The notes beneath the pieces are model-generated. The model saw only the letters and a list, made by a program, of their open reading frames with translations, was not told where the DNA came from and made no database searches. This document shows, piece by piece, positions 1-10,488 of a stretch of 64,000 nt of DNA. The DNA lies in assembly GCA_964034945.1 (NCBI GenBank), contig OZ035963.1, positions 50,234,032-50,298,031 on the forward strand, written 5' to 3'. How positions within the stretch are numbered: the first letter of the stretch is position 1; every line of letters begins with the position of its first letter. This stretch comes from Chrysopilus asiliformis (Eukaryota > Arthropoda > Insecta > Diptera > Rhagionidae). The translations under genes and the position numbers were made by a program.

Positions 1-293
1 AAGTCAAACTTTTCAATAAGATTTTTTAAAATTTATTCCAATCAGATTTTGGTGTATGGGAGCTTTATGTAGAATCATATCCTAAATAACTTTTGTTGTT
101 GCACTTTTTTGATAAGGTGCACCGTTTTTGAGATATTCGCAAAAAACGATTTCGTTCGTATGGGGGGTACCTCCCCTAATGGTCCATTCTTGCCCGTTAA
201 CGAACTTAGCCTCGCATTTTACGAAAAATGGATCTGCGTAAATTTTCAAGTCTCTAGCTCAATCCGTGCGCCCGCAAGCCGAGCGACAGAGGG

Positions 294-324
<31 letters not shown>

Positions 325-405
325 GACAGACAGACGGACGGACGGACATGCAAAATTCAATTTTTTTTATCATTCTAAACACACTGGTGTAATTCATTTT
401 TGTGT
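1..405 (+). repeat. Interspersed repeat family R1, copy 1
   Basis: Copy of a dispersed non-coding repeat seen at least six times here (about 6105, 33815, 36320, 46235 and 62655). Landmarks in order are a 'gatattcgcaaaaaacgat' block, a GGGGGGTACCTCCCC-like block, 'tttcaagtctctagctcaat', a GACAGACAGACGGACGGAC tract, and an end near 'actggtgtaattcattttt'. It is open in one frame, but so are unrelated copies, and the frame runs through the simple GACAGACGGAC tract, so I do not call a gene. Class unresolved. Confidence 0.75.
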
Positions 406-1797
406 GTGATGACGGGATCTTGGCATTACAAACGGTAAGGCAAGTTTAATACCCTTTGGTTTCACCATACGGGTATAATTATCTTCTATTGCGATGCTGT
501 TTTCCTCAAACTTTTTTTTATGGATAGAAATTTCCCATAAAGAGTTTATATTTTCCGAAAAAAAGACTGATATATATAGCGGGTTGATCAAAAACTCCTC
601 AAATTTCCATTGATTGCCTTTTTTAAACACAAAAAAAATTTAATCAACTTCATTAAAAAAAACCAAAAACCAGTCCATAAAAATTTCATACTCACTCAAA
701 TCAAATTTTAATACATTCTACAATGAAAGGATTTTTCGTCTTTGGCAAAAGGGATTTTTCCCGGTTTCCTGTTGGATTTAAAAACTTCCGGTTTATATGG
801 ATTTCTTCTGAACAAATAGCAGTATAGAATATTGAATGAAACGACTACGAGTAGAGCCAATATAATCCATGGTGTAGAACAGCACACTTTATTTGACTTA
901 TGCTCTTTATATCTGAGGCACGTACGAGAATGTTGTGCCATACACTCGTGTGTGCAGCGGAAGATAAAACAAAATTAAATAAAAACAAAATTCCAATACT
1001 CTAAAATATCCTTGATTTCGTTTTTTCTACTTTTATATTAAAATTGCAACAGCCACATAGCGCACATCCAACATAAGAAACACAAGTCGAAATTGAAAAT
1101 GCCTGTTAAATTTACAATCGCTAGCAACCCCCAATTCTTTGGGGAATTGAATGAAAAATAGAGAATTATGAGAAAACAGACAATAAAGGAAAATCGACAC
1201 TTATATGTGCGTAAAGTCTAACGTCATTCTGCTTTTCAGTTTCTATAAACTCGGTTTCCTATCCATTGATCCAACCATTCAACCATTTATCCATCCGTCC
1301 ATTTATCCAGTGATCCATTGCCCCATCCATAGCAGCAGCCATTGAGGCTATCAAGTTTAACCAGCCATTCATTTCTTCATACACACGAGTATCGCACAAA
1401 GGACCGCTTTCGGAACCCCCAAACACTTTAACCTCGAAAAGATCCGCCATGAAAATCATCACCATGACAGGAAATCGAACCTAAAGAATCAAAGATTTCC
1501 AATAGAATGCGAAAAGTTTCGGGAAAATCCAACACTAAATATAAGGGGAACATTGAAGAAGAAAAAAACGTAATGTTTTCGGCACGTGCTTTTCTCGTTT
1601 GCTACCCTAACAAATTGAAATTTTCTATCATATGTGAAGGATCTCTAAGATACATACGAGCATATCCAATTTGGTAATAAGACGCAATGAAGGAGATATT
1701 AATGTCTTTAGCTTTTATGATTCACATAGCTAAAACAAATGTCACAAGTTTTGAGAAAATAAAATTTGAAAAAAAAACAGGATTTTATACATTCTTA
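406..1797. other. Intronic/upstream DNA, nothing recognised
   Basis: AT-rich sequence with only short chance open frames on both strands. I see no Ig-type exon, RNA gene or paired termini. It probably belongs to an upstream intron of the dpr-family gene whose exons start at 10284. Confidence 0.5.
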
Positions 1798-2181
1798 TGC
1801 TACGTTTACACGAATGACAAATTTGTCATTTTTTTCTTGTCATTATGTTAATTCCCGTGTAAATGGCATAATTTTTGTAATTTTTTCTGTCAGAAAATGT
1901 CAATCTCTCATAAAAGAATGAACTTGTCCATTCTTTTATGCCAGATTGTCATTCGTACAAACGCAATATTAGTTATGACAAAAGTTGAATACTAAAGTTG
2001 TCATAACTAATATTGCGTTTGCACGAATGACAATCTGGCATAAAAGAATGGACAAGTTCATTCTTTTATGAGAGATTGACATTTTCTAACAGAAAAAATT
2101 ACAAAAATTATGCCATTTACACGGGAATTAACATAATGACAAGAAAAAAATGACAAATTTGTCATTCGTGTAAACGTAGCA
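1798..2181. mobile_element. Inverted pair of a 171-bp MITE forming a 184-bp-arm hairpin
   Basis: Arms 1798-1981 and 1998-2181 are reverse complements with only two mismatches that I can find, around a 16-nt loop. Each arm holds a complete small MITE: unit 1 is 1798-1968, with termini TGCTACGTTTACACGAATG and the complement of CATTCGTACAAACGCAATA; unit 2 is 2011-2181. The pair is flanked by TTA (1795-1797 and 2182-2184), the 3-bp target duplication used by PIF/Harbinger-type elements. The duplicated segment includes 13 bp of flank beyond the inner end, so this is an inverted duplication rather than two independent insertions. Confidence 0.85.
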
Positions 2182-2184
2182 TTA

Positions 2185-2718
2185 GTTATGGAGTTCTGCC
2201 AGACAGATTTCATCGAAAATTTTCTTTAATCGAAAACTACCATTTTGTAGGTTTGCAAAAAAATCTAAAAAGTCGCGATCTTCACTATCGTCTACTATTT
2301 ACTTGTTTTCAAAAACTCGAAGTGGACTAAAAGCCAACAGCCACCGCATAAAACCAATTTCTACAGCTATTAATGAGTAGAGAACTTATATTCAATCAGT
2401 AGAGTACCTATATGCCAAAGAAGTTAATCGTCCATCTAAAAACGGACGCGAGAATTGTTACAAATTATTCCCAAAATATATTCAGGTATGAAAATCTTCA
2501 GGGATGAAAGTCGGGTCCAATTTGCGAGAAAGAATCCCATTTTCGAATATCTAACGGTAAATCATGGACGATTTCATTTCCCGTATAGAAAAAAAAGTTT
2601 CTGACGTTAGAAAAATAGTTTTTCCTCGAAAGAATCTGAAGGTAAACCTTGATTTTTTTTCGTAATTTTCTATCGCTTTTCCATTGGACATTTTATTGCA
2701 TTTCGATATAACAATGTA
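2185..2718. other. No recognised feature
   Basis: AT-rich intronic sequence between the inverted MITE pair and the pogo-like remnant. No coding signal seen. Confidence 0.45.
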
Positions 2719-3023
2719 CATTGAAACCTCGATACCGTATACCCTCAGTACTGTATATCCCTCAATAGTGTATACCTCACAGAGAAAGTGTCAGGAGAAG
2801 GCAATGGGGGCGAAACAGCAAAAACTTCTTAAGCAACAAACAATAACTTCTTACTTTGCTAAATAACTTTGTAAATTAAATGTATAAATGAGTAAAACAT
2901 TAAAAAATGTATTCTCTGTTTTTTATAATTAAAACCATGATAATATTTTCTTCTCTTATAATACCCCTCGATACTGTATACTACCCCGGTTTGATATCGG
3001 TATACAGTATCGAGGTTTCAATG
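2719..3023 (+). mobile_element. pogo/Tigger-like (Tc1/mariner superfamily) deletion remnant
   Basis: Inverted termini of about 25 bp, CATTGAAACCTCGATACCGT at the left and its near-complement at the right, are each bordered by TA (2717-2718 and 3024-3025), the dinucleotide target of the Tc1/mariner-pogo group. The 305-bp interior still encodes the end of a reading frame, described separately. A full pogo/Tigger element is usually around 2 kb or more, so most of the transposase is deleted. Confidence 0.8.
2780..2866 (+). pseudogene. C-terminal remnant of a pogo-like transposase with PIP-box motif
   Basis: The last ~28 codons before the TAA at 2864-2866 read as a basic, glutamine-rich tail ending QQTITSYFAK. 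This fits the PCNA-interacting-peptide pattern Q-x-x-I-x-x-Y-F. Pogo/Tigger transposases are known to end with such a tail, and Drosophila pogo transposase has been reported to bind PCNA. No DNA-binding or DDE catalytic region remains. An ATG-initiated frame runs from 2684, starting outside the element, so that start is not meaningful. Family assignment rests on the tail together with the TA-flanked termini. Confidence 0.65.
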
Positions 3024-3099
3024 TATTTGCGACAAATAGCTAATTTTTTTTTTTTTTAACGATATATTTCCATAAAACTTTTGAAAAAACGAGATATTT

Positions 3100-3895
3100 C
3101 TATAAAACTTTGGAAAAAAAATTTACTGGATGAAAAAGGTCTCGAAAATATTTAGGAAGCCTCTAAAAATTCGAAAAAAAATATTTCCCGGGTAGAAAAG
3201 GTCACGGAAATATTTTTCCTACTTAGAACAAGCCTCTAAAAATTCGTAAAGAATATTTCCCGGGTAGAAAAGGTCTCAGGAATATTTTTCCGACTTAGAA
3301 TAAGCCTCTAAAAATTCGTAAAGAATATTTGCCAGGTATAAAAAGTCTCGGAAATATTTTTCCTACTTAGAACAAGTCTGTAAAAATTCGAAAAAAATAT
3401 TTATTGGAGGAAAAAGGTCTCGGAAATATTTTTCCGACTTAGAACAAGCCTCTAAAAATTCGTAAAGAATATTTCCCGGGTAGAAAAGGTCTCGGAAATA
3501 TTTTTCCTACTTAGAACAAGCCTCTAAAAATTCGAAAAAAATATTTCCCGGGTAGAAAAGTTCACGGAAATGTTTTTCCTACTTAAAACAAGCCTGTAAA
3601 AATTCGAAAAAAATATTTCCCGGGTAGAAAAGGTCTCGGAAATATTTTTCCCACGTAGAACAAGCCTCTAAAAATTCGAAAAAATATTTCCCGGGTAGAA
3701 AAGTTCACGGAAATATTTTTCCTACTTAGAACAAGCCTCTAAAAATTCGTAAAGAATATTTCCCGGGTAGAAAAGGTCTCGGAAAAATTTTTCCTACTTA
3801 GAACAAGCCTGTAAAAATTAGAAAAAAATATTAATTGGATGAAAAAGGTCTCGGAAATATTTTTCCTACTATGAGGAGGCCTTTAAAAATTGTAA
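3100..3895. repeat. 72-bp minisatellite, about 11 units
   Basis: A head-to-tail array with a period of about 72 bp. Each unit contains 'aagcctctaaaaattcg', then 'atatttcccgggtagaaaag', then 'ggaaatatttttcctactt'. Unit markers fall near 3158, 3231, 3302, 3374, 3446, 3518, 3590, 3662, 3734, 3806 and 3878. Units differ by point changes; CCCGGG is kept in most, and the first and last units are the most diverged. It lies in presumed intronic DNA and is not coding. Confidence 0.9.
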
Positions 3896-4159
3896 GGTCA
3901 AGGTCCTTGTAAGGAGCAGTTATTTAAAATCTACTCAGCTCCCTTTACGAAATGAGTAGTGATAGTTACTGAATGATACTAGATTTAGTCTTCAATTCGA
4001 AAATTATGTTGGAGCGGCATCCCGGAAACTGAACTTTTGTCAAAGATTATTCAATTCAAAGTTATTATATTTATTAAACGCTTAAAGACTATTTTAAAAT
4101 ATGCAAAATATAAATTATAATTTTTTAAATTACGTATGATTTTTCACCTGCGGCTAAAC

Positions 4160-4505
4160 GCGATATTCGAGATAATCGCAAAAACTGCTTTTTTGAAATA
4201 TCGGTATATCTCGATAATGGCTTGAGATACGGAGTTCTAGTAAAAGACAAAGATGTAGAAAATTTTATTATCTCCAACTTTTGTTATACATAAGACTACT
4301 GAAAAACGCGTAGTTTCGGAGTAAAAAACAAAAAAATGAAATTACGATTTTTAAAAAGTCGCCATTTTGGTTCCTGTTAACGGATTTCCACCAAAACCTG
4401 ATAGGATCGTCTCATTGCAGGACCAAATATCCCTGTAAAATTTCATGGGTCTAGCTTTATTAGTTTTTGAGAAATCTTGTACACAGACTGACAAAAATAC
4501 ATTTT
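4160..4505 (+). repeat. Interspersed repeat family A, copy 1
   Basis: Dispersed repeat found again at 57112-57392 and 63165-63605 in the same orientation. Shared landmarks are 'tatctcgataa.ggcttgagata', 'ggagttctagtaaaagac', 'cgtagtttcggagtaaa', 'aacggatttccaccaaaa' and 'ttcatgg.tctagctttatt'. Non-coding; class unknown. Confidence 0.8.
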
Positions 4506-5814
4506 TGTAATATGACCCCAATCAACTCGAGAGTGTCCGGGAAATATTTTTTAGGCAAAAAATTGTTTCATGAATACTGAAAATAAAAAATTCTTAAGAA
4601 TTCAAAATTTTGTTGTAGCGTAAATCTCTTTAAAATTTGATAAAGAAAAATCCCCCATAGGTAACCCCTTAAAAAACAGGAAAAACAATTTTCTGACGGT
4701 GAAATTTTTTTTATAATATCCGGAAAGTTTTTATTTTCGTTAAAATATTAATAAATATTTTCAAACAATCACAGATAGAAAAGAAAAGTGGAAAAAAAAC
4801 TCACCAGCAGTAAAAAAAAAGTTTGAGAAAAAAATTCACCAGCAGAAATGTTCCTACTTCAACACTTTTCCAAATAAGAAATAATCTTCGAAGCAACAAA
4901 AATGTTTTCACAATTAAACACAATCAATTAAAACGCGCGAGAATTTTCAATTTTTTTAAAATCAGAACAAAGGAAAAAAATTCCTACGTGACTCGGAACT
5001 GCAACAAAATGAAGGACAATGCATGCAAATATCCATCAACGGCGATCACTTGCCGCCGCCACAATGACGTCATAGAAATGGAAACAATTTTTCGCCGATT
5101 TTCGTATAAATCGAATTTATCAAAATATCCGCAATATCCCGGCACTAAAATAATCGGCAAAACGATTCTCTATTAATTCACTTTTAGTAATGCTTCGTCG
5201 AAATCATTTTAAGCGTTTTTCATTTGCTTTTCTTTCTCTTGAAGTTCCATGAAAAACAAAAACCGCGTCGTGCGCAACTAAAGACACGAAAAAGTTGTTC
5301 TTTTTTTGTTTTCGAATGGAAAAGCGACAGTTCTTTCGAATTAAAACAAAAAACCATCGCATTTCTTGATTTTGTACACGAATTTCAATGAAAAAAAAAC
5401 TACGAACGCTTCGGACCGACCGGAAAGGAAGCCACACACACGGCACACACGAAAACGATTAAGTGAGCGCGGCGGTCGCTCTCGAAATCCCTTTGGCGCG
5501 AAATCGAATATCCGCGTGTTTTACTTTCAAATTAAAACGAAATTTGAATTTTTCCCCATTTACTGGATTAGTTTTTTTTTAAATATTTAACAATTAAATG
5601 GAATGTTTTTTTTTTTTGAAAAGTGGTTTCGAGGAAAGCAAATATTCAGATTACTAACTAAAAAAACCATAAGTTTCGGGAAATATGCACTTTATTTTGC
5701 TAGAAACCGAATTTTGGAATAATTTTATTTAAAAATATCTGATGTGAACAGCTCACGACTTTCTTATACAAAATCTACGTTTGTGCACAATGTACGCAAT
5801 AACCCGACGAATAA
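4506..5814. other. No recognised feature
   Basis: AT-rich sequence with a slightly more GC-balanced patch near 5000-5510. Open frames here (for example 4823-5176 +, 117 codons) are lysine/asparagine-rich, lack recognisable motifs and overlap poly-A runs, so I do not call them genes. Confidence 0.45.
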
Positions 5815-6104
5815 AATATCTTAATATATAAAATCGTTGGTGCGTATGTTCGTCTGATCATCACGGCTGAACCACTGAAGCTATCCACCTCATATTCACA
5901 CCATATGTTCATGTGGTGCTCCGATCGGTTTTTGTTTGCAAAAGACCCCGGTAGGTGGCGCTGGGGTCGAGTTCGAATTTCGAAAATTCGTATTTATGGA
6001 CCGATTTTGTGCAAATTCACAACATATAACACTTAAATAAAGATTAAAATGTTGATAAAATTTAAACCCGATAGGTGGCGCTGGGGTCGAGAAATTAACG
6101 AAAA
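5815..6104. repeat. Repeat fragment with duplicated 'ggtggcgctggggtcga' block
   Basis: Begins around 'aatatataaaatcgttggtg' and carries two copies of a block containing 'taggtggcgctggggtcga', near 5951 and 6070. Looks like part of a transposon of unknown class. It abuts repeat R1 copy 2. Confidence 0.5.
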
Positions 6105-6268
6105 TGTACTCCAATCGGATTTTGATGTATGGGAGTTATATGTAGAATCATATCTCAAATAACTTTTGTTCTTGAACTTTTTTGATAAAGTGCACCGTTT
6201 TTGAGATATTCGCAAAAAACGATTTCGTTCGTATGGGGGGTACCTCCCCTAATGGTCCATTCTTGCGT
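6105..6268 (+). repeat. Repeat family R1, copy 2 (3' truncated)
   Basis: Nearly identical to positions about 35-200, including 'gatattcgcaaaaaacgat' and the GGGGGGTACCTCCCC-like block. It breaks off at 'tccattcttgc', where a different repeat begins. Confidence 0.8.
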
Positions 6269-6365
6269 GGACAGGGAGACCGAAGGCCGACGTGGACAGG
6301 GAGACCGAAGGCCGACCTGTGGGTGGGGGATGAACCGCGAAGCGGTTCGGGGCGCAGCACCTAGT
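6268..6365. repeat. 25-bp direct duplication plus GC-rich terminal block
   Basis: 'gtggacagggagaccgaagg' with its 'ccgac' extension occurs twice head to tail. It is followed by a GC-rich stretch whose complement ('gctgcgccccgaaccgcttc') opens the repeat at 16757. Probably the end of the element family seen at 16745, in reverse orientation. Confidence 0.55.
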
Positions 6366-6627
6366 GAGTTTATATAAGAATATTAAATTTTTATTTTACG
6401 AAATTTGAAATACCGGTAAAACATATCGATTTACAAAAATGTATGAGGCAAAAATGTATAGCATTTTAATATCTTAAATTCTCCGCATAATTATTTTTTC
6501 GAAAAACAGTTACTTTTCAAACAATTCGCTAAAATCTATTTTATTCCATTGATTCGGATTTTTGCACACATACGTAAATACGTAAGTATGCACACATACA
6601 TACGATAACAATACAATTGTTTAACTA

Positions 6628-7712
6628 ATAATAATAATAATAATAATAATAAGTTTTATTCAAAAGAAAATATAATTTGATTTACAATCTTTAGAATCTT
6701 AAAACCGTATTGACATAACTTGCGTTGTCTGTCAGGTTGGCAAAAAACAATTTTTTTTTTTTTTATTATAATATTAATTTGAATAATTATGCGGAAACTA
6801 TATGCAAATCTTTTTAATTAATTAAATTCATTTATGAGCAATCTTCTATATCTTAAAGCTATGTCTAGATAGCGGAACAAAGAGTCATAGTCCGAGCCGT
6901 TTAAATATTCATACATTTCATCTTTCGTTAGCTCATATTTTCCCAAATAGCGTTTACGGTAAGCTTTGAAAATAGGACATATTGCAAGAAAATGAAAAGT
7001 GTTTTCAATCGCGTTCATGTTACAACAACTACAAGATGCATCGTTATTATTTTTGAATGACCTAGCATTTACATCAAGTAAGCCTCCTCTTACTTTAAAT
7101 ATCAGGCTAACCATATCAACAATATGCGTATCAGAGAAGTAATTTGGTATTTCCACATATTTCAAGTTACAATACTCGTCATGGTGTTGAGATGTAATAG
7201 CTTTTTCAACGCATTCTTCCCAATGCCTAACTTTAACTGCTTTTAGTGCCTCAGACTGTTGAGTTTTCCAGTTAGTTCGGTATTCGAAATCAAAGTTTAC
7301 ACCAGCTCTACGAAATATTTGTTTCCATTCGGCTGCCCAAAACACATTCTCAGTTATCGCCGTTTCTGCTAGAACTTTAGGTAACCTATCTTCTGTGTAG
7401 CTCAAAATTTTTGTTATATAATTAAAGTGCGTTTTTAGGGTGCCACAGAAGAGCCTGGGTAGTCCAGTTTCCAGCGAAATCATGTAATTGGGTGTGTTTT
7501 TAGGAAGATGAAACATAGATTTGATGAAGTATCTTTGTAATTTCTCAACCTGTTCGTATTCTTTGAAGCCCCACACTTGTGCACTGTAGCTCATAATTGA
7601 CCTCACTGATGCATTGAAGATTTTGTATTTCCCTGAATGGGAGATTCTCTTATTTTTTAGGAAGGAGGACCAGACGCCGTTGATCGCATTTTTTGATGCA
7701 GTAAGTTTTTCT
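6628..7712 (-). mobile_element. 5'-truncated non-LTR retrotransposon (LINE) insertion
   Basis: The insertion is bounded by an 11-bp target duplication, TTGTTTAACTA, at 6617-6627 and 7713-7723. It reads on the minus strand. The 3' end at low coordinates has a (TTA)n simple tail (6628-6652), a short 3' UTR and then the end of ORF2. The 5' end is cut off inside ORF2 at 7712, as expected from incomplete reverse transcription. A simple trinucleotide tail rather than poly-A is seen in several LINE clades (for example the I group), so clade is not assigned. The intact frame and perfect TSD suggest a young insertion. Confidence 0.88.
6818..7712 (-). pseudogene. LINE ORF2 C-terminal fragment (zinc-knuckle end)
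   Basis: About 297 codons stay open to the TAA at 6818; an internal methionine at 7606 starts a 262-codon stretch, and the frame continues upstream to the truncation point. Recognisable blocks are 'SYSAQVWGF...VEKLQRYFIKSM' and 'LPKNTPNYMISLETGLPRL', typical of the region after reverse transcriptase in arthropod LINEs. Near the C-terminus there is a C-x2-C...H-x4-C array (CSCC...FHFLAICP). Endonuclease and the reverse-transcriptase core are missing, so the copy cannot move by itself. No stop or frameshift is visible in what remains. Confidence 0.85.
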
Positions 7713-7723
7713 TTGTTTAACTA

Positions 7724-7990
7724 TTTCGACCTTGTAAGAACAAGGGAAGCTCGTGTAAAGATAACGTGATTATCCTTTCCTTCACATTTATAAAAATTGG
7801 TTGAGGAATTTTTAAAGTATTTTTTTTTCTACTCAACATTGAGGCAAAAACAATAGTTCTTAAAAAATCAAGAAAGCAAAATTTGTACAAAAGCAATTCA
7901 AAATAACAAAACTGTGTCACCTTCAGCTCTCCCGTCATGATTTTCTGAGAATCCCCTTAAAAACCGGAGTTCATACCCGTCAAATCCGCT
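7724..7990. repeat. Diverged unit of the 122-bp 'ggataacgtgattatcc' family
   Basis: Contains 'aaagataacgtgattatcct' and neighbouring sequence like the tandem units at 28.0 and 56.1 kb, but diverged. The LINE at 6628-7712 is inserted at its edge. Confidence 0.55.
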
Positions 7991-8989
7991 AAAAATATCA
8001 TTTCCCTATAAATCCTGATGGCTAAAATCCGCAATATGATGCCAGCTTGACTACCCCGTGGGCGAAAATCAACAGAAATATAACTGAAGATACGTTCTTT
8101 TATTTCCTCCAGTAAACATTAATATAGAAATATCCATTCTTGAATTCCTTCTAGCCGAATCTTTCTTGAAAATCTTCACCCCTCCCCCCAATCTTTTCCT
8201 TTCCTTTCCTTTCAACACCCATAGAATGTGAGACATTTTCCACTTATTCCTGTTCAAAAGATTTTCCTTCCACCGATCAATTTCATATTTCTCAACGGCT
8301 TTTTATATCGGCATAAAACAACATAAAAATATTGATTCATTCATATCTTTTTATTTATTTCCAATATGACATAACTGATATTATATTTTTTCCATTCCCC
8401 GTTCCGCTCTATGACACTACCTCCCTCAAACACCGCCCATAATGTATAAAATCCAGTCTAAAACCCATCAAAAATATTACCCCTGTGCACGGCCATGACA
8501 GAAGATAGATGAACTCCAACGATGGGAAAATGCGAAAAAAGAATGAAATGAGAATGGAAATCGTCGTTCCAAATAGATTTTTCTTCTCAAATTGTACAGA
8601 TGCAATTTATCTGTGAACAATTTATCTAAATTTTCTCTTGCGCTTAAGTTTTTTTTTCTATTCTGTCGTGTCTAATGCAGTGAATAAAATTTGTTCTCAT
8701 TCGTAGTTTTTGTTCCTGTTTCGTAAGATCTGAGACATATCATTTTAAATTAAAGTTTATTGCAATTTAATAGAGACTTAAAATCAGAGCTTCTTAAGTA
8801 CTTTTTTTCTGTGATTTCCCACAAAAAAAAGGAATATTCAAAAATTGATGTTTTTGCAAAGTAATATTTTGTCTTCGGTTTATAGTTCAAATTGCGCAGG
8901 GATGTAGTAGATTTTGTATAAAAAAAAGTCATGTGCTGCTCACATGATTTTAACATTACCTGGCAATTACTATAGTTTTCCTTATATTT
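7991..8989. other. No recognised feature
   Basis: AT-rich intronic sequence. There is a short (TTTCC)n run near 8187-8213. No exon, TIR pair or RNA gene found. Confidence 0.45.
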
Positions 8990-9530
8990 TTACTTTCCTC
9001 TTCTCAAGTGGGAAAGTATTGTATTCATGATGGAGACCGACTCGAGAATCGGGGTAGACAAAGTTATGCGGATGTCCGTGCATCTGTCTGTCGATCTATC
9101 CATCTGTCCATATCTTAAATAACTCGAGAACGGGTTGACCTAGCGACTTGAAATTTTTTGTAAATAAATTTTACAAAAATCTTAGTTTTCTACCAACTTT
9201 AGGAAAAGTAATGGTAGTTATAACGTGTATCTTCCATACATTTTTTTGAAAAAATACCGTTTTTTGAAAATTTCTCGAAACTTCTGCACTTTTGGAAAAA
9301 ATGGATGTTACAAAATTGAAAGAAAATATAATTTTCTACATTCTTGGCTTTAAGTATCTTTATGTATCTCCAACGGTTCTCAAAATGCTTCAAAAAAAAG
9401 TTAAGTTTCTTGAAAATTTCTCAGCAATTATGCGGATTTTTGAAAAAATCCGTATTTAAAGGAAATAAAATTTCCTGCATTTTACCCTGTATCGGTTTTT
9501 ACGTATCTTTAAAAGTTCTCCAGTAATTAG
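8990..9530 (+). repeat. Interspersed repeat family C, copy 1
   Basis: Shares blocks with 42060-42400 in the opposite orientation: 'aactcgagaacgggttgacc', 'tagcgacttgaaattttt', 'accaactttaggaaaagt' and 'tttttgaaaaaat.ccg'. It also begins with 'ctcttctcaagtgggaaag' and 'gatggagaccgactcgag', a segment related to one near 43510. Class unknown. Confidence 0.65.
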
Positions 9531-9586
9531 AAAAAAAAATCATATTTTCCATGTTTTTTTCTGAAACCAAATATTGCAGAGGACAG

Positions 9587-9756
9587 GAGTGATATTCTGT
9601 AACTTGTTTCAAACGTTTGTTTGGAGTTAGAAGAACAAGAAGTATTCACTGTCTCTGTTTTCACCGAAATAAATGACAGAGAGAAACGAGATAGCAAATA
9701 CCACTTTTTCTTCTAACTCGAAACAAACGCTTGAATCAAGTTACGGAATACCACTC
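9587..9756. mobile_element. 170-bp MITE (family M1, copy 1), CAG target duplication
   Basis: Long inverted termini cover most of the element (GAGTGATATTCTGTAACTTG against the complement of GTTACGGAATACCACTC). Flanking CAG occurs on both sides (9584-9586, 9757-9759). A second copy is at 27295-27465. No coding capacity. Confidence 0.82.
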
Positions 9757-9802
9757 CAGTTTTGTGTTGATCACAGCAGATATTTTTTAATATGTAGTAA
9801 TT

Positions 9803-10175
9803 AGTTGCGTTTTTTTAATGTTCTGAAGAAGTTCAGAACAAGTCGTCCATACAAAATCCTGCACCATCTCGGACAGCGCTTGGAACAAAGGAAATTTTTA
9901 TACGGTAATGTACGGTAATGAAATGCTGCTAACTTCAACATAATAATTCTCAGTTGAGGATTTTGTGTTCGTGGTTCGTTGGTTCTGTTCGACAGCGAAA
10001 TAGTTTTAATCACGGGAGATAGCAAATCGTGATTATATCAAGAAAATAAAGCAGTGACGGCCTACTGATGTAACCAACGTGAAGTTAGTTGTGATTCGAA
10101 CTCGATGAAATTTCCCACTTACTCTGGATGGTTTTTTTAATGTTCTGTATTCTAGAACATTAAAAAAGCGCAACT
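9803..10175. mobile_element. TIR element close upstream of a dpr exon
   Basis: The left end (TTGCGTTTTTTTAATGTTCT) and right end (complement of AGAACATTAAAAAAGCGCAA) are inverted repeats. The right end is about 110 bp before the exon acceptor at 10284. TSD not resolved. Confidence 0.6.
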
Positions 10176-10283
10176 ATTAATTTCTCAAATATCATTAAAT
10201 ACATAATAAAAAAAAATTTGCAAACTTTTAAAATAGAATCTGTAGATACGTTTTTTTTAATGTATGCTATTTTTATTTTACAG

Positions 10284-10461
10284 TTCCTCACGTTGAAATA
10301 CTTGACGAAAGGGGATCGGCAACACCGGAGAAATACTACAAGGCTGGCAGCACTATTGAATTGCAGTGCGTTATATCAAAAATACCCCAACCAAGTGGCT
10401 ATATTACATGGAAACATGGCACCAGATTGCTTAATTACGACACAAGTCGCGGTGGCATCAG
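10284..10461 (+). CDS. dpr: dpr-family receptor, exon encoding first half of Ig domain 2
   Basis: The 178-nt exon follows a polypyrimidine tract and 'ttttacag', and ends before 'gtaaat'. Both phases fit the next exon: two bases complete a split first codon and two bases start a split last codon. The peptide begins PHVEILDERGSATPEKYYKA and includes IELQCVISK (first Ig cysteine), YITWKHG (core tryptophan) and LLNYDTSRGGI. This is strongly like the second Ig domain of Defective-proboscis-extension-response (Dpr) proteins, neuronal surface receptors that bind DIP partners in synaptic matching. The family is certain to me; the paralogue number is not. Upstream exons (signal peptide, Ig domain 1) are not in the window. 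Confidence 0.88.
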
Positions 10462-10488
10462 GTAAATAAACATAAAGATTTATCACAG

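Noticed and set aside
109..378. 89-codon ORF ending in TDRRTDRQTD repeats
   Set aside because: Derived from repeat R1 and its GACAGACGGAC tract; other R1 copies do not keep the frame.
3100..3895. CRISPR-like array
   Set aside because: The whole 72-bp unit repeats with no unique spacers, and the context is a eukaryotic intron.
4823..5176. 117-codon basic ORF
   Set aside because: Lys/Asn-rich from AT-rich DNA, starts in an A-run, no motif and no repeat relatives with the same frame.
1..10283. Search for an Ig-domain-1 or signal-peptide exon of the dpr gene
   Set aside because: No open stretch with the expected W and D-x-G-x-Y-x-C pattern and splice sites was seen; the exons are presumed upstream of the window.
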